Positions 8,937 to 17,555 of a stretch of 64,000 nucleotides of DNA are shown one piece after another. The notes under the pieces were generated by a model. That model was not told where the DNA came from and made no database searches. It saw nothing but the letters and a program-made list of their open reading frames with translations. Position numbers and translations under genes: made by a program. Source of the DNA: Nocardioides exalbidus (GTDB lineage: Bacteria > Actinomycetota > Actinomycetes > Propionibacteriales > Nocardioidaceae). The stretch is taken from NCBI RefSeq assembly GCF_900105585.1, contig NZ_FNRT01000002.1, forward strand, positions 868,001 through 932,000. The letters run 5' to 3'. The number at the start of each line of letters is the position of its first letter. Position 1 is the stretch's first letter.

Positions 8937-9952
8937 GCGTCCGTCCCCGCTCCCGAGCGGCTGCGCGACACGATCACCGCGGCGAGCGTGTTGACGACGA
9001 GGGTGATGAGGAAGAGCACGAAGCCGGCGGTGAGGAGCGCGGAGAGCTGCGCGGCGCTCGCATCGCCGAACCGTCCGGCGATCAGCGCGCTGACCGAGCT
9101 CGTGCCGACCTCGAGGATGCGTGGCTTGATGATGAAGTCGGGCGAGATGATCAGCAGCACGGCGATGGTCTCGCCGAGGGCGCGGCCGAGGCCGAGCATC
9201 GTGCCGCCGATGATGCCACCGCGACCGAAGGGCAGCACGACCGCGCGGATCATGCCCCAGCGGGTGGCGCCCAGCGCGAGGGCGGCCTCCTTCTCGCCGG
9301 GCGGCGTCTGGGAGAAGACCTGGCGCATCACCGCGCACGACATCGGGAGCACCATCATCGCCACCGCGATGCCGGCGCAGAACGCGCTGCCGATGTAGCG
9401 CGACTGGTCCCACACGGCGGCGTTCGGATCGGCGTCGACCCGGAAGAGCGGGATCCAGCCGAAGTTCTGGTGCAGCCACAGGCTGAACGCCGCGGCGTGG
9501 GGCATGACGAGGAAGTAGCCCCACATCCCGTAGATGATCGAGGGGACGGCGGCCATCAGGTCGACGAGCGAGACCAGGGTCGGCTTGATGCCCGCGGGTG
9601 CGTACTCGCTGATGAAGAGGGCGGTCAGCAGGGCCAGCGGGAAGGCGAACGCCATCGCGACGCCGGCGATCGAGACCGTGCCGACGAGCACCGCGGCGAT
9701 GCCGAGCTGGTCGGACTCGGGCTGCCAGGCGCTCTCGGTGAAGAAGCTCCACCCGTAGCGCTCGAGCGTCGGCACCGACTGCCAGGCGAGGAAGACGCCG
9801 ATGCCGCCGGTGACCACGAGCACGGTCGCGCCGATGGTCCGGGCACTGAGCTCGAACACCCGGTCGGCACCGGTGGCCTTCCGGGAGAGCCGACGCGGGG
9901 TCGGCTGGCCCGTGGGCAGGACAGAGTCCTGGGCAGGGAGAGTGGTGGTCAC
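8933..9952 (-). CDS. pstC: PstC, phosphate ABC transporter permease
   Basis: The partner permease of PstA. At 339 residues it has the usual length and six predicted TM segments. Family landmarks are AAVPSIIYGMWGYF, the EAA loop KEAALALGATRWGMIRAVVLP and LGRALGETIAV. The GTG at 9952 (VTTTLPAQDS) is preferred. A TTG at 10039 would add 29 residues with no homology feel and would cover the putative control region. First gene of the phosphate locus, transcribed away from the propeller-like gene; it likely belongs to the Pho regulon. Confidence 0.93.
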   Translation of the reverse strand: MTTTLPAQDSVLPTGQPTPRRLSRKATGADRVFELSARTIGATVLVVTGGIGVFLAWQSVPTLERYGWSFFTESAWQPESDQLGIAAVLVGTVSIAGVAMAFAFPLALLTALFISEYAPAGIKPTLVSLVDLMAAVPSIIYGMWGYFLVMPHAAAFSLWLHQNFGWIPLFRVDADPNAAVWDQSRYIGSAFCAGIAVAMMVLPMSCAVMRQVFSQTPPGEKEAALALGATRWGMIRAVVLPFGRGGIIGGTMLGLGRALGETIAVLLIISPDFIIKPRILEVGTSSVSALIAGRFGDASAAQLSALLTAGFVLFLITLVVNTLAAVIVSRSRSGAGTDA

Positions 9953-10049
9953 GGCTGACTTTCGAAACGGACCCGAGAATGCTGCTGACGGTGTGCGCTC
10001 CAGTCGGCCTGTGATCGTGGCGGCTGGCGAGCGCCGCAAGCATCAGGGC

Positions 10050-10082
10050 CGATTCGGAACGGATGCGCCGTCGCAGGTGAAC
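10050..10082 (-). promoter_or_regulatory. Candidate PHO box upstream of pstC
   Basis: Read on the minus strand there are three 11-base units: GTTCACCTGCG (10072-10082), ACGGCGCATCC (10061-10071) and GTTCCGAATCG (10050-10060). Units one and three match the GTTCAcc direct-repeat logic of actinobacterial PhoP sites; the middle unit is degenerate. The position, about 100-130 bases before the pstC GTG, fits PhoP activation under phosphate limitation. The pattern is seen; the regulator is inferred. Confidence 0.5.
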
Positions 10083-10085
10083 GCC

Positions 10086-10102
10086 GGGCCAACGGTTGGC
10101 CC
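10086..10102. promoter_or_regulatory. Perfect 8-bp inverted repeat beside the PHO-like repeats
   Basis: GGGCCAAC, a single central base, then GTTGGCCC. This compact symmetric site looks like a dimer operator. It lies between pstC and the divergent gene at 10174 and could serve either. The regulator is unknown. Confidence 0.45.
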
Positions 10103-10173
10103 TTGCTGGCGAAACGTTCTCGAGGCCCGACCGCCGGCATGGTCCGGTCGAGCCAGGAGCGTGGTCAGGTCGG

Positions 10174-11508
10174 GTGGTGCGGCACCATGTCGGGGTGCTC
10201 CCCCGCCTCGAGGTCGTCCGACGGCTGCGCCCGTTCGACCTCCTCGCGCCGGGCGCCCGACAGCTCGGCGCGGGCAGGCACGCGCTGCCCAGCCCGGCGC
10301 CGTACGTCGCTGCGACTGCCGCCGTCGCGAGCGGCGAGGTGGCCCTGCACCTGGCGGGTCACCGGTTGGCCGCGGTCCTCGACGACGGGTCGGTGTCGCT
10401 GACCGTGACCGGCGCGCACGGTTCGCGCGAGCTCCGCAGCCGGCGCTTCCACCGCGCCGAGTCACCGACCGCCCTCGGCGTGACGCTGACCGGCACCCAC
10501 CTCACCGCGTGGAGCCGGGAGGCCGAGGGATGGGTCGCGCGCGCCCGGCACGACCTGCGCGAGGTGGTCGACACCCGCGACGAGGCGGCCCTCGCCGACC
10601 TCCACGTCGTGCTCCCCGACGGCGGCGGGTCGGCCGGCGGCTTCGGCCAGCTCGGCCTGCGCGACGTCCGATTCGTCACCGAGGAGGACGGCAGCCCGCT
10701 GCGCGACGGCGACCAGCTGTGGCTGACGGCGACGTCGGCAGGCCCCGGCTTCTTCGACACCGCCCACACGAGCGTGTGGCGCTTCGACCCGGTGGACCTC
10801 GCGCTGTCACACTCGGCCGACCTGTTCTTCCGCCGCCCCGACCGACCGGGGGTCTTCGGCGACCACGCGACCCACCTGCTCCGCAGCGGCGGCCGCTGGC
10901 TGGTGGCGACCAGCACGTGGGGCGACTTCGAGCAGCCGACCACGCGAGCTGGTCGTCGTACGCCGTCCGGGTTGCGGGTCACCCTCGCCGAGTCGGGCGA
11001 CGACCTGCTCCGCGGCACCCACGTGCTCGACACCCGCGAGCTCCCGCTGCCCACCGACGGACTCGAGTCGATCGCGACCTGGGACCCGCACCTGGTGCGC
11101 CGCGACGGCGGTTGGCTGGTCGGCTTCGTCAGCGCGCGGAAGTTCTTCGACTTCCACCCGGTGCTCGCCGGGGGCCCGTCCCTCGACGACCTCCGCCTCC
11201 TCGGTGCGGCGACCGACCGACGGGCGACCGAGGGCACGACCGTCCTCGACGTCGACGGCGAGCTGGTCGTCCTCGCGAGCGACGGCCGCGACTCACACCG
11301 CGGGCAGCGGGCGCGCTTCCCCGTCCTGGACCTGGCGATGCGCGACGTCGGCGTGCTGGACGCGGCGTACCCCACCAACCTGCCGTGGCCGACGCTGGCG
11401 CACGTCGACGGCAGCTGGCTGATGGCGACGTTCAACGGGCGACCGGCGGGCGGGAGGCTCCTCGGCTACGGCACGCACGGCGACCTCGTGGTGATGCGGA
11501 GCACCTGA
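10174..11508 (+). CDS. Uncharacterised propeller-like protein (glycosidase GH43/GH32-type repeats?)
   Basis: About 444 residues, no signal peptide and no TM. Short strand-like repeats recur through the protein: GRWLVATSTWG, GGWLVGFVSARKF, GELVVLASDGRD and GSWLMATFNGRP. They are spaced like blades of a five-bladed propeller as in GH43/GH32 families, and Asp-rich turns such as TWDPHLVRRDGG are compatible. I see no convincing catalytic triad, so enzymatic function is not claimed. The start is uncertain: GTG codons at 10174, 10177 and 10195 are all possible, and none has a strong Shine-Dalgarno. Divergent from pstC. Confidence 0.6.
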   Translation: MVRHHVGVLPRLEVVRRLRPFDLLAPGARQLGAGRHALPSPAPYVAATAAVASGEVALHLAGHRLAAVLDDGSVSLTVTGAHGSRELRSRRFHRAESPTALGVTLTGTHLTAWSREAEGWVARARHDLREVVDTRDEAALADLHVVLPDGGGSAGGFGQLGLRDVRFVTEEDGSPLRDGDQLWLTATSAGPGFFDTAHTSVWRFDPVDLALSHSADLFFRRPDRPGVFGDHATHLLRSGGRWLVATSTWGDFEQPTTRAGRRTPSGLRVTLAESGDDLLRGTHVLDTRELPLPTDGLESIATWDPHLVRRDGGWLVGFVSARKFFDFHPVLAGGPSLDDLRLLGAATDRRATEGTTVLDVDGELVVLASDGRDSHRGQRARFPVLDLAMRDVGVLDAAYPTNLPWPTLAHVDGSWLMATFNGRPAGGRLLGYGTHGDLVVMRST

Positions 11509-11610
11509 GCGCGCGGGACTACCCTGAGGTGATCGCGGTCACCACCCCTCGACCGCGTTGACCAGGCCCGCACACCCCGCGGCCGCACCCACGAGAAAAG
11601 GACCCACAGC

Positions 11611-12699
11611 ATGTCTGGAGCAGTCAGTTCGGGCGTCGACGTCTTCGAGCTCGGCAGCGAGCACGAGCAGGTCGTCTTCTGCAACGACCACGCGACCGGC
11701 CTCCGCGCGATCATCGCGATCCACTCCACCGCCCTCGGGCCCGGCCTCGGCGGGACGCGGTTCTACCCCTACGCCAGCACCGACGACGCGATCGTCGACG
11801 TGCTCAACCTCTCGCGCGGCATGTCCTACAAGAACGCGCTCGCCGGCCTCGACCTCGGCGGCGGCAAGGCCGTGATCATCGGCGACCCGGCCGAGCTGAA
11901 GACCGAGGCCCTGCTCCGCGCCTACGGCCGCTTCGTGCAGTCGCTCAACGGCCGCTACTTCACCGCGTGCGACGTGGGCACCTTCTCAGAGGACATGGAC
12001 CACATCGCGCGCGAGTGCGACTTCGTCACCGGCCGGACGGTCGCCCACGGCGGCGCCGGCGACAGCTCGGTGCTGACGGCCTACGGCGTCTTCCAGGGCA
12101 TGCGTGCCTCCGCCGAGCACCTGTGGGGCGAGCCCACGCTCGCCGGGCGCACCGTCGGCGTCGCGGGCGTCGGCAAGGTCGGCAAGCACCTGGTCCGCCA
12201 CCTCGTCGAGGACGGCGCGACGGTCGTCGTGACCGACGTGCACGCGCCCTCGGTCGTCGCGATCCGCGAGGCCTTCCCGCAGGTGCAGGGCGTCGGCTCG
12301 ACCGACGAGCTCGTGCGCAGCCAGCTCGACGTCTACGCCCCCTGCGCGATGGGCGGTGCGATCACCGACGAGGTGCTCGACGTGCTGACCGCGACGGTGA
12401 TCTGCGGCGCGGCCAACAACCAGCTCGCGCACGCCGGCATCGAGAAGCAGGTCGAGGAGCGCGGCATCCTCTACGCCCCCGACTACTGCGTGAACTCCGG
12501 CGGCGTGATCCAGGTCGCCGACGAGCTCGAGGGCTTCTCCTTCGAGCGCGCGCAGCAGCGCGCGTCGGGCATCTTCGAGACCACCCGCAAGGTCCTCGCG
12601 CTCGCGAAGACCGACGGCGTCACCACCGCCGAGGCAGCCGACCGGCTCGCCGAGCGCCGGATGCGCGAGGTCGGCCGCCTGCGCGGCATCCACCTCTGA
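11611..12699 (+). CDS. vdh: Valine/branched-chain amino acid dehydrogenase
   Basis: NAD-dependent oxidative deamination of valine (and leucine/isoleucine) to the 2-oxo acid, feeding branched-chain precursor pools. The 362 residues match the family length. The catalytic dimerisation domain has [12 protein letters not shown] and the active-site lysine motif [11 protein letters not shown]; the Rossmann domain has GVAGVGKVG, and CGAANNQL and [11 protein letters not shown] follow. The ATG is preceded by AAAAGGA at good spacing. The first repeat copy of the downstream structured element begins at its stop codon, so that element may terminate this gene. Confidence 0.93.
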   Translation: MSGAVSSGVDVFELGSEHEQVVFCNDHATGLRAIIAIHSTALGPGLGGTRFYPYASTDDAIVDVLNLSRGMSYKNALAGLDLGGGKAVIIGDPAELKTEALLRAYGRFVQSLNGRYFTACDVGTFSEDMDHIARECDFVTGRTVAHGGAGDSSVLTAYGVFQGMRASAEHLWGEPTLAGRTVGVAGVGKVGKHLVRHLVEDGATVVVTDVHAPSVVAIREAFPQVQGVGSTDELVRSQLDVYAPCAMGGAITDEVLDVLTATVICGAANNQLAHAGIEKQVEERGILYAPDYCVNSGGVIQVADELEGFSFERAQQRASGIFETTRKVLALAKTDGVTTAEAADRLAERRMREVGRLRGIHL

Positions 12700-12805
12700 C
12701 CGGGCACGTCGTCCCCGTCCCGGTTGCTGACCGGGCACTTCGTCCCCGTCGTGGCGCGATGAAGTGCCCGGTCACCGTCGCTGACGGGGAGGAGCTGCCC
12801 GGTCA
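12697..12805. repeat. Cluster of two direct and two inverted copies of a 20-23 bp repeat
   Basis: Two forward copies of TGACCGGGCAC(G/T)TCGTCC(CCGTC) sit at 12697-12719 and 12728-12750, and two reverse-oriented copies at 12761-12774 and 12783-12805. The pair 12728-12741/12761-12774 is a perfect 14-bp inverted repeat around a 19-base loop. The first copy contains the vdh stop codon. It lies between convergent vdh and the DUF3073 gene and could act as a two-way terminator; the copy arrangement also resembles a small REP-type element. Confidence 0.65.
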
Positions 12806-12867
12806 CCTGAGGGCGTGCGTGTACGCCGACCCACCCGGGGTGCCGGGTGGCGATCAGGTGGGCTCAG

Positions 12868-13062
12868 TCAGCTCTCGCGACGACGAGGATCGGCATAGTC
12901 CGACCACTCGTCCTCGTCCGGCTCGACCTCGGTCGGCCGGGGATGAGAATTGCCATTGCCGTGCAGCTCATTCGCCAACGCGCCGAAGTCCGTCTCGTGA
13001 GTCCGGTACTTCAGGTCGCGTGCGACCTTGGTCTGCTTCGCCTTCGCTCGGCCGCGCCCCAT
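12868..13062 (-). CDS. DUF3073 family small protein
   Basis: 64 residues beginning MGRGRAKAKQTKVARDLKY, the hallmark of the actinobacterial DUF3073 family commonly found next to purM. The N-terminal half is strongly basic; the C-terminal third is acidic (EVEPDEDEW). Upstream ATG/GTG codons in frame were rejected because the family begins at this Met. No function is known; the charge pattern suggests a nucleic-acid or ribosome contact, which is speculation. Confidence 0.9.
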   Translation of the reverse strand: MGRGRAKAKQTKVARDLKYRTHETDFGALANELHGNGNSHPRPTEVEPDEDEWSDYADPRRRES

Positions 13063-13239
13063 AGGGTCGACCCCCTCGCACACTTGGCCGGGGCTGTCGA
13101 GGAGCACTCGACGCGCCCGGTCTGATCGGTTACATATCGTGGGGACAACGCTACCTGAGCGGTGGCTGTTCCCGCACACCGTGGTCCGGCATTTCGTCGC
13201 CGAGCCCACGGATTTCTCTCCAGCGGCCTCGCCGGCGGG

Positions 13240-14319
13240 TCACCAACCGGGGTGCTGGCCCTCGAGGAGCACGCGCCCGCCGTTGTCGGCATCGGCGGTG
13301 ACCTCACCGGCGACCCAGGCCCGGACGCCGTGGCCGGCGAGCACCGAGATCGCCGTGTCGACCGAGTCGGGCGCGGTGAGCGACACCATGCCGACGCCGC
13401 AGTTGAGGGTGGCCTCGAGGTCGGCCTGCGACACGTCGCCCACGCGTCGTACGACGTCGAAGACGGGCTGCGGCGTCCACGTGGCACGGTCGATGCGGGC
13501 CGAGAGCTCCTGCGGCATCACGCGCTCGAGGTTGGCCGCCAGACCACCGCCGGTCACGTGCGACATCGCGTGGGTCTCGGTGCGGTCGGCGAGGTCGAGG
13601 CACGCCTTGGCGTAGATCCGGGTGGGCTCGAGGAGCTCCTCGCCGAGGGAGCGACCGAAGTCGTCGACCTGGCGATCGACCGTCCAACCGGCCCGGTCGA
13701 GCAGCACGTGGCGCACGAGGGAGTAGCCGTTGGAGTGCAGGCCGCTGGCCTCCATCGCGATGACCACGTCGCCGGGACGGACACGACCGGGCCCGAGGAG
13801 CTTGCTGGCCTCGACCACACCGGTCGTGGCGCCGGCGACGTCGTAGTCGTCGGGGCCGAGCAGGCCCGGGTGCTCGGCGGTCTCGCCGCCGATGAGCGCG
13901 CAGCCGGCGACGACGCAGGCCTCGGCGATGCCCTTGACGATCGCCGCGATGCGCTCGGGGACGACCCGGCCGCAGGCGATGTAGTCGGTCATGAAGAGCG
14001 GCTCGGCACCGCAGACGACGAGGTCGTCGACGACCATGCCGACGAGGTCGAAGCCGATGGTGTCGTGGACGTCCATCAGCTGCGCGATCGCGACCTTGGT
14101 GCCGACGCCGTCGGTGGAGGTCGCCAGCAGCGGCGCCTCGTAGCGGGTCAGGGCGGAGGCGTCGAAGAGCCCGGCGAAGCCACCCAGGCCGCCGATCATC
14201 TCGGGGCGTCGGGCCTTCTCGACCCAGCCCTTCATGAGGTCGATCGCGCGGTCGGCCGCCTCGATCGAGACCCCGGCAGCGGCGTAGGCCCCTTCAGGTG
14301 CGGCGGGCTGGTCGGTCAA
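13240..14319 (-). CDS. purM: PurM, phosphoribosylformylglycinamidine cyclo-ligase
   Basis: ATP-dependent ring closure of FGAM to AIR, step five of purine synthesis. The 359 residues show the family motifs STDGVGTKV (near 70), CGAEPLFMTDYIACG, ALIGGETAEHPG, ASGLHSNGYSLVR and the glycine-rich SHVTGGGLAANLERV. It follows purF with a 31-base gap, so purF-purM are probably cotranscribed. Confidence 0.97.
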   Translation of the reverse strand: MTDQPAAPEGAYAAAGVSIEAADRAIDLMKGWVEKARRPEMIGGLGGFAGLFDASALTRYEAPLLATSTDGVGTKVAIAQLMDVHDTIGFDLVGMVVDDLVVCGAEPLFMTDYIACGRVVPERIAAIVKGIAEACVVAGCALIGGETAEHPGLLGPDDYDVAGATTGVVEASKLLGPGRVRPGDVVIAMEASGLHSNGYSLVRHVLLDRAGWTVDRQVDDFGRSLGEELLEPTRIYAKACLDLADRTETHAMSHVTGGGLAANLERVMPQELSARIDRATWTPQPVFDVVRRVGDVSQADLEATLNCGVGMVSLTAPDSVDTAISVLAGHGVRAWVAGEVTADADNGGRVLLEGQHPGW

Positions 14320-14350
14320 CGGGGCTCCCTCGGTGACGGTGCTGGGCGGA

Positions 14351-15889
14351 TCAGGGGTTGTTGAGGACCGGCAGCGCGCGGCCCATCGTGGGCGACTGCA
14401 GCGTCGCCTCGAGCAGGTGCTTGCCCAGCAGGCTCTCGTCGGGGAGCTCGATGGGGTACTCGCCGGTGAAGCAGGCCTGGCAGAGCTGCTCGGCCGGCTG
14501 CTTGGTGGCCTCGATCATGCCCTCGAGCGAGATGTAGCCGAGGCTGTCGGCGCCCACGCTCGCGGCGATCTCGTCGACGTCGAGGCCGTTGGCGATGAGC
14601 TCGGCGCGGGTCGCGAAGTCGATGCCGTAGAAGCACGGCCACTTCACCGGCGGGCTGGAGATCCGCACGTGCACCTCGAGCGCGCCGGCCTCGCGGAGCA
14701 TCCGCACCTGGGCGCGCTGGGTGTTGCCGCGCACGATCGAGTCGTCGACCACGACGATGCGCTTGCCGCGGATCATGTGCTCGAGGGCGTTGAGCTTGAG
14801 CCGGATGCCGAGCTGGCGCAGCGTCTGGCTGGGCTGGATGAACGTGCGGCCGACGTAGGCGTTCTTCACGAAGCCCTGGCCGAACGGGATCCCGGACTCG
14901 GCGGCGTACCCGGACGCGGCGGGCGTGCCGGACTCGGGCACGGGCATCACGAGGTCGGCGTCGACGGGGAACTCGCGCGCGAGGCGGCGGCCCATCTCGA
15001 CGCGCGCCTCGTGGACGTTGCGACCGTTGATGGTGGCGTCGGGGCGGGCGAGGTAGACGTACTCGAACACGCAGCCCTTGCGCGCGGGCTCGGCGAACTT
15101 GTGGGAGCGCAGGCCGTTCTCGTCGATGACGATCATCTCGCCGGGCTCGACCTCGCGGACCACGCTGGCGCCGATGGTGGCCAGTGCGGCGTCCTCGCTG
15201 GCGACGACCCAGCCGCGGTCGAGGCGACCGAGGACGAGCGGGCGGATGCCCTGGGGGTCGCGGGCGGCGTAGAGCGTGTTCTCGTTCATCCACACGAAGC
15301 AGTACGCCCCGCGCAGCTGCGGCAGCACCTCGAGCGCACGCTGCTCGAGCGAGGTGTCGGGGTGGTGGGCCAGCAGTGCGGTGACGAGGCTCGTGTCGTT
15401 GGTCGCACCCTCGACGCCCTTGATGTCGAGCTCGCCGGCCGGGCCGGGCAGGGCGGTGACCATGTCGCGGAGCTCAGCGGTGTTGATCAGGTTGCCGTTG
15501 TGGCCGAGCGCGATGGAGCCGTCGGCGGTCGGGCGGAAGGTCGGCTGCGCGTTGTGCCACGTCGACGCGCCGGTGGTGGAGTAGCGCGAGTGGCCGATCG
15601 CGAGGTGGCCCTTGAGCGAGTCGAGCGTCGACTCGTCGAAGACCTGCGAGACCAGCCCCATGTCCTTGTAGACCAGGATCTGGCGGCCGTTGCTGACCGC
15701 GATGCCCGCCGACTCCTGGCCGCGGTGCTGCAGGGCGTAGAGCCCGAAGTAGGTCAGCTTGGCGACGTCCTCGCCGGGGGCCCAGACGCCGAAGACGCCG
15801 CAGGCGTCCTGCGGGCCCTGGTCCTGCGGGTCGAGGGCCGTGGTGAGGCGGCCGTCGCCACCAGTCGGCTTGCTCTTCTGGTAGGGCAC
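14351..15889 (-). CDS. purF: PurF, amidophosphoribosyltransferase
   Basis: Committed step of purine synthesis: PRPP plus glutamine gives phosphoribosylamine. 512 residues. An N-terminal propeptide precedes the nucleophile Cys30 (DACGVFGVW), which must be freed by cleavage. The glutaminase domain (LQHRGQESAGI, NGNLINTAELR) is followed by the PRPP motif VVVDDSIVRGNT. Cys residues in KGCVFEY, WPCFYG and LCQACF match the four iron-sulfur ligands of the Bacillus-type enzyme, which suggests an oxygen-sensitive 4Fe-4S cluster. First gene of the purF-purM pair. Confidence 0.97.
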   Translation of the reverse strand: MPYQKSKPTGGDGRLTTALDPQDQGPQDACGVFGVWAPGEDVAKLTYFGLYALQHRGQESAGIAVSNGRQILVYKDMGLVSQVFDESTLDSLKGHLAIGHSRYSTTGASTWHNAQPTFRPTADGSIALGHNGNLINTAELRDMVTALPGPAGELDIKGVEGATNDTSLVTALLAHHPDTSLEQRALEVLPQLRGAYCFVWMNENTLYAARDPQGIRPLVLGRLDRGWVVASEDAALATIGASVVREVEPGEMIVIDENGLRSHKFAEPARKGCVFEYVYLARPDATINGRNVHEARVEMGRRLAREFPVDADLVMPVPESGTPAASGYAAESGIPFGQGFVKNAYVGRTFIQPSQTLRQLGIRLKLNALEHMIRGKRIVVVDDSIVRGNTQRAQVRMLREAGALEVHVRISSPPVKWPCFYGIDFATRAELIANGLDVDEIAASVGADSLGYISLEGMIEATKQPAEQLCQACFTGEYPIELPDESLLGKHLLEATLQSPTMGRALPVLNNP

Positions 15890-15954
15890 GGCCGTCAGTC
15901 TACGGGCGATCGGGGGTGGCCCACGAACCGAGGCGACGGCTGCTCACCCACTGG

Positions 15955-16986
15955 TCATCCGAGGAGTGATCCGAGCCGGTGGAGGGCGAGCCGGGCGGCG
16001 GCCCGCGCCGACGCCGGGAGGGGTACGACGTCGAGGAGCGGGTGCGGACGCGTCCAGGTCGGGTCGGAGGGCAGCGCGCCCTCGGGGCCGGCGTACTGCC
16101 GTGTGGTCGCCCGCCCGATCGCCTCCTCGACGCCGAGGAGCGGACCTCCGGTCGCGGGCGCCCACGTGTGGTCGGGGCGGCAGACCATGTCGTGGCGCAA
16201 CGACTCGATGAGCGCGGTGACGGTGTGGAACGGCGCGGTCGTGGCGAGCGCCGTGGCGATGCCGACCAGGCCCTCGGGGGCGACGGGGGCGGGCACCCGG
16301 AGGCGCGGCAGCCCGGCCTCCCGGGCGCAGGCGCGCATCAGGTCGGGATAGGGCAGGACGTCAGGGCCGCCGACGTCGACGGCGCCGCTGATCTCGCCCG
16401 CGAGGGCGTCGTCGAAGGCGCGGAGCACGTCGGACACGGCGATCGGCTGGACCGTGCTCCGCATCCAGGTCGGGACCGGCTGGACGAGGAAGAGCGTCGC
16501 GATCTGCCGGACGATCTCGAACGACGTCGAGCCGGCGCCGAGCACGACCCCGGCACGGAGGGCGACGGCGTCGTCGCTGGCGCCGAGCAGGATCCGCTCG
16601 ACCTCGAGCCGCGAGGAGATGTGGGCGGAGAGCTGGTCCTCGGCGACGTCGGGGACGAGTCCGGAGAGGTAGACGATCCGGCGCAGCCCGGCCGCGGCCA
16701 CCGCCTCCGCGACGACCTCGGCACCGTTGCGGTCCACGTCGGTGAAGTCCGTGCGGTCGAGCGAGTGGACGAGGTAGACGAGGGCGTCCACGTCGGCCAG
16801 GGCCTCGGCCACGGCCGACGGGTCGGCGACGTCGCACCGGATCGCCTCCACCCGGTCGTCCCAGCCGAACCGGCCCGGGTCGGGCACCGAGCGCGAGGCG
16901 GCGACCACCTCGTGGCCGCGCTCGAGGAGGTGCGGGACCAGGCGGGAGCCGACGTAGCCGGTCGCGCCGAGGACGAGGACCCTCAC
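15955..16986 (-). CDS. NAD(P)-binding epimerase/NmrA-like protein
   Basis: 343 residues of an atypical extended SDR. The N terminus has the dinucleotide-binding turn VLGATGYVGSRLV at residues 4-16, then CDVADPSAVAEALADVD and VYLSGL. No clear YxxxK catalytic pair is seen, as in NmrA-like or complex I NDUFA9-like members. The last 100 residues probably form a substrate cap. The GTG start overlaps the stop of the SRPBCC gene by 4 bp, so the two are translationally coupled. The substrate is unknown. Confidence 0.8.
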   Translation of the reverse strand: MRVLVLGATGYVGSRLVPHLLERGHEVVAASRSVPDPGRFGWDDRVEAIRCDVADPSAVAEALADVDALVYLVHSLDRTDFTDVDRNGAEVVAEAVAAAGLRRIVYLSGLVPDVAEDQLSAHISSRLEVERILLGASDDAVALRAGVVLGAGSTSFEIVRQIATLFLVQPVPTWMRSTVQPIAVSDVLRAFDDALAGEISGAVDVGGPDVLPYPDLMRACAREAGLPRLRVPAPVAPEGLVGIATALATTAPFHTVTALIESLRHDMVCRPDHTWAPATGGPLLGVEEAIGRATTRQYAGPEGALPSDPTWTRPHPLLDVVPLPASARAAARLALHRLGSLLG

Positions 16987-17456
16987 GCGGCCTCTTCGCC
17001 CAGGTGCTGGAGGAGGTTGCGGGAGAAGACCGCGCCCATGTGCTTCACGACCCCCGCCATCACCCGCTCGACGGCAGGGCGGGCGAGCCCGGGCAGCGGC
17101 AGGTCGCAGGCGATCTGGAGGTCGATGCTCACCGAGGTCCCGCCGCCGTCGTGGTCCGCGAGCTCGTAGGTGCCCATGACCGAGGTCATCTCGTCGGGCC
17201 GGTCGGGGTCGTGGGTGAAGCGGATCCGGCTCATCGGCTCGAGGTCCATCACCTCGGTGAAGGTCGGCGCGACCGAGGTGCCGAGCACCGGCAGCGTGGC
17301 CATCCGCCAGGTCCACCGGTCGCCCTCGACGTCGATGCGGGTGACGTAGGGCGTCATCCGCGCGATGAGCGCGGCGTCGGTCAGGACCTCCCAGACCTCG
17401 GCGCGGCCCGACTGCAGGACCGCGGACGAGCGGTCGCGCGCGTGGAAGGTCGCCAT
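16983..17456 (-). CDS. SRPBCC (START-like) domain protein
   Basis: 157 residues with the polyketide-cyclase/SRPBCC layout: an N-terminal strand and helix FHARDRSSAVLQSGRAEVWEV, central DVEGDRWTWRMATLP, and a long C-terminal helix RPAVERVMAGVVKHMGAVFS. These hydrophobic cavities bind lipids or polyketides. The ATG has GGAGG only one base upstream, which is unusually close. Encoded as a coupled pair with the downstream SDR protein, so they may handle the same ligand. Confidence 0.8.
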   Translation of the reverse strand: MATFHARDRSSAVLQSGRAEVWEVLTDAALIARMTPYVTRIDVEGDRWTWRMATLPVLGTSVAPTFTEVMDLEPMSRIRFTHDPDRPDEMTSVMGTYELADHDGGGTSVSIDLQIACDLPLPGLARPAVERVMAGVVKHMGAVFSRNLLQHLGEEAA

Positions 17457-17555
17457 GCCTCCACGGTATCCGCGTGCTCCAGCGTTGCGGACCACCCGCG
17501 CAGCGGTGCGGCGACGCGGTGGTGCTTCAGCACGGGATGTCGGGGGGAGCGACGA

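Noticed and set aside
7752..10043. Possible PstC-PstA fusion
   Set aside because: The long frame upstream of pstA is out of frame with pstC; the two genes are separate with an ATGA overlap.
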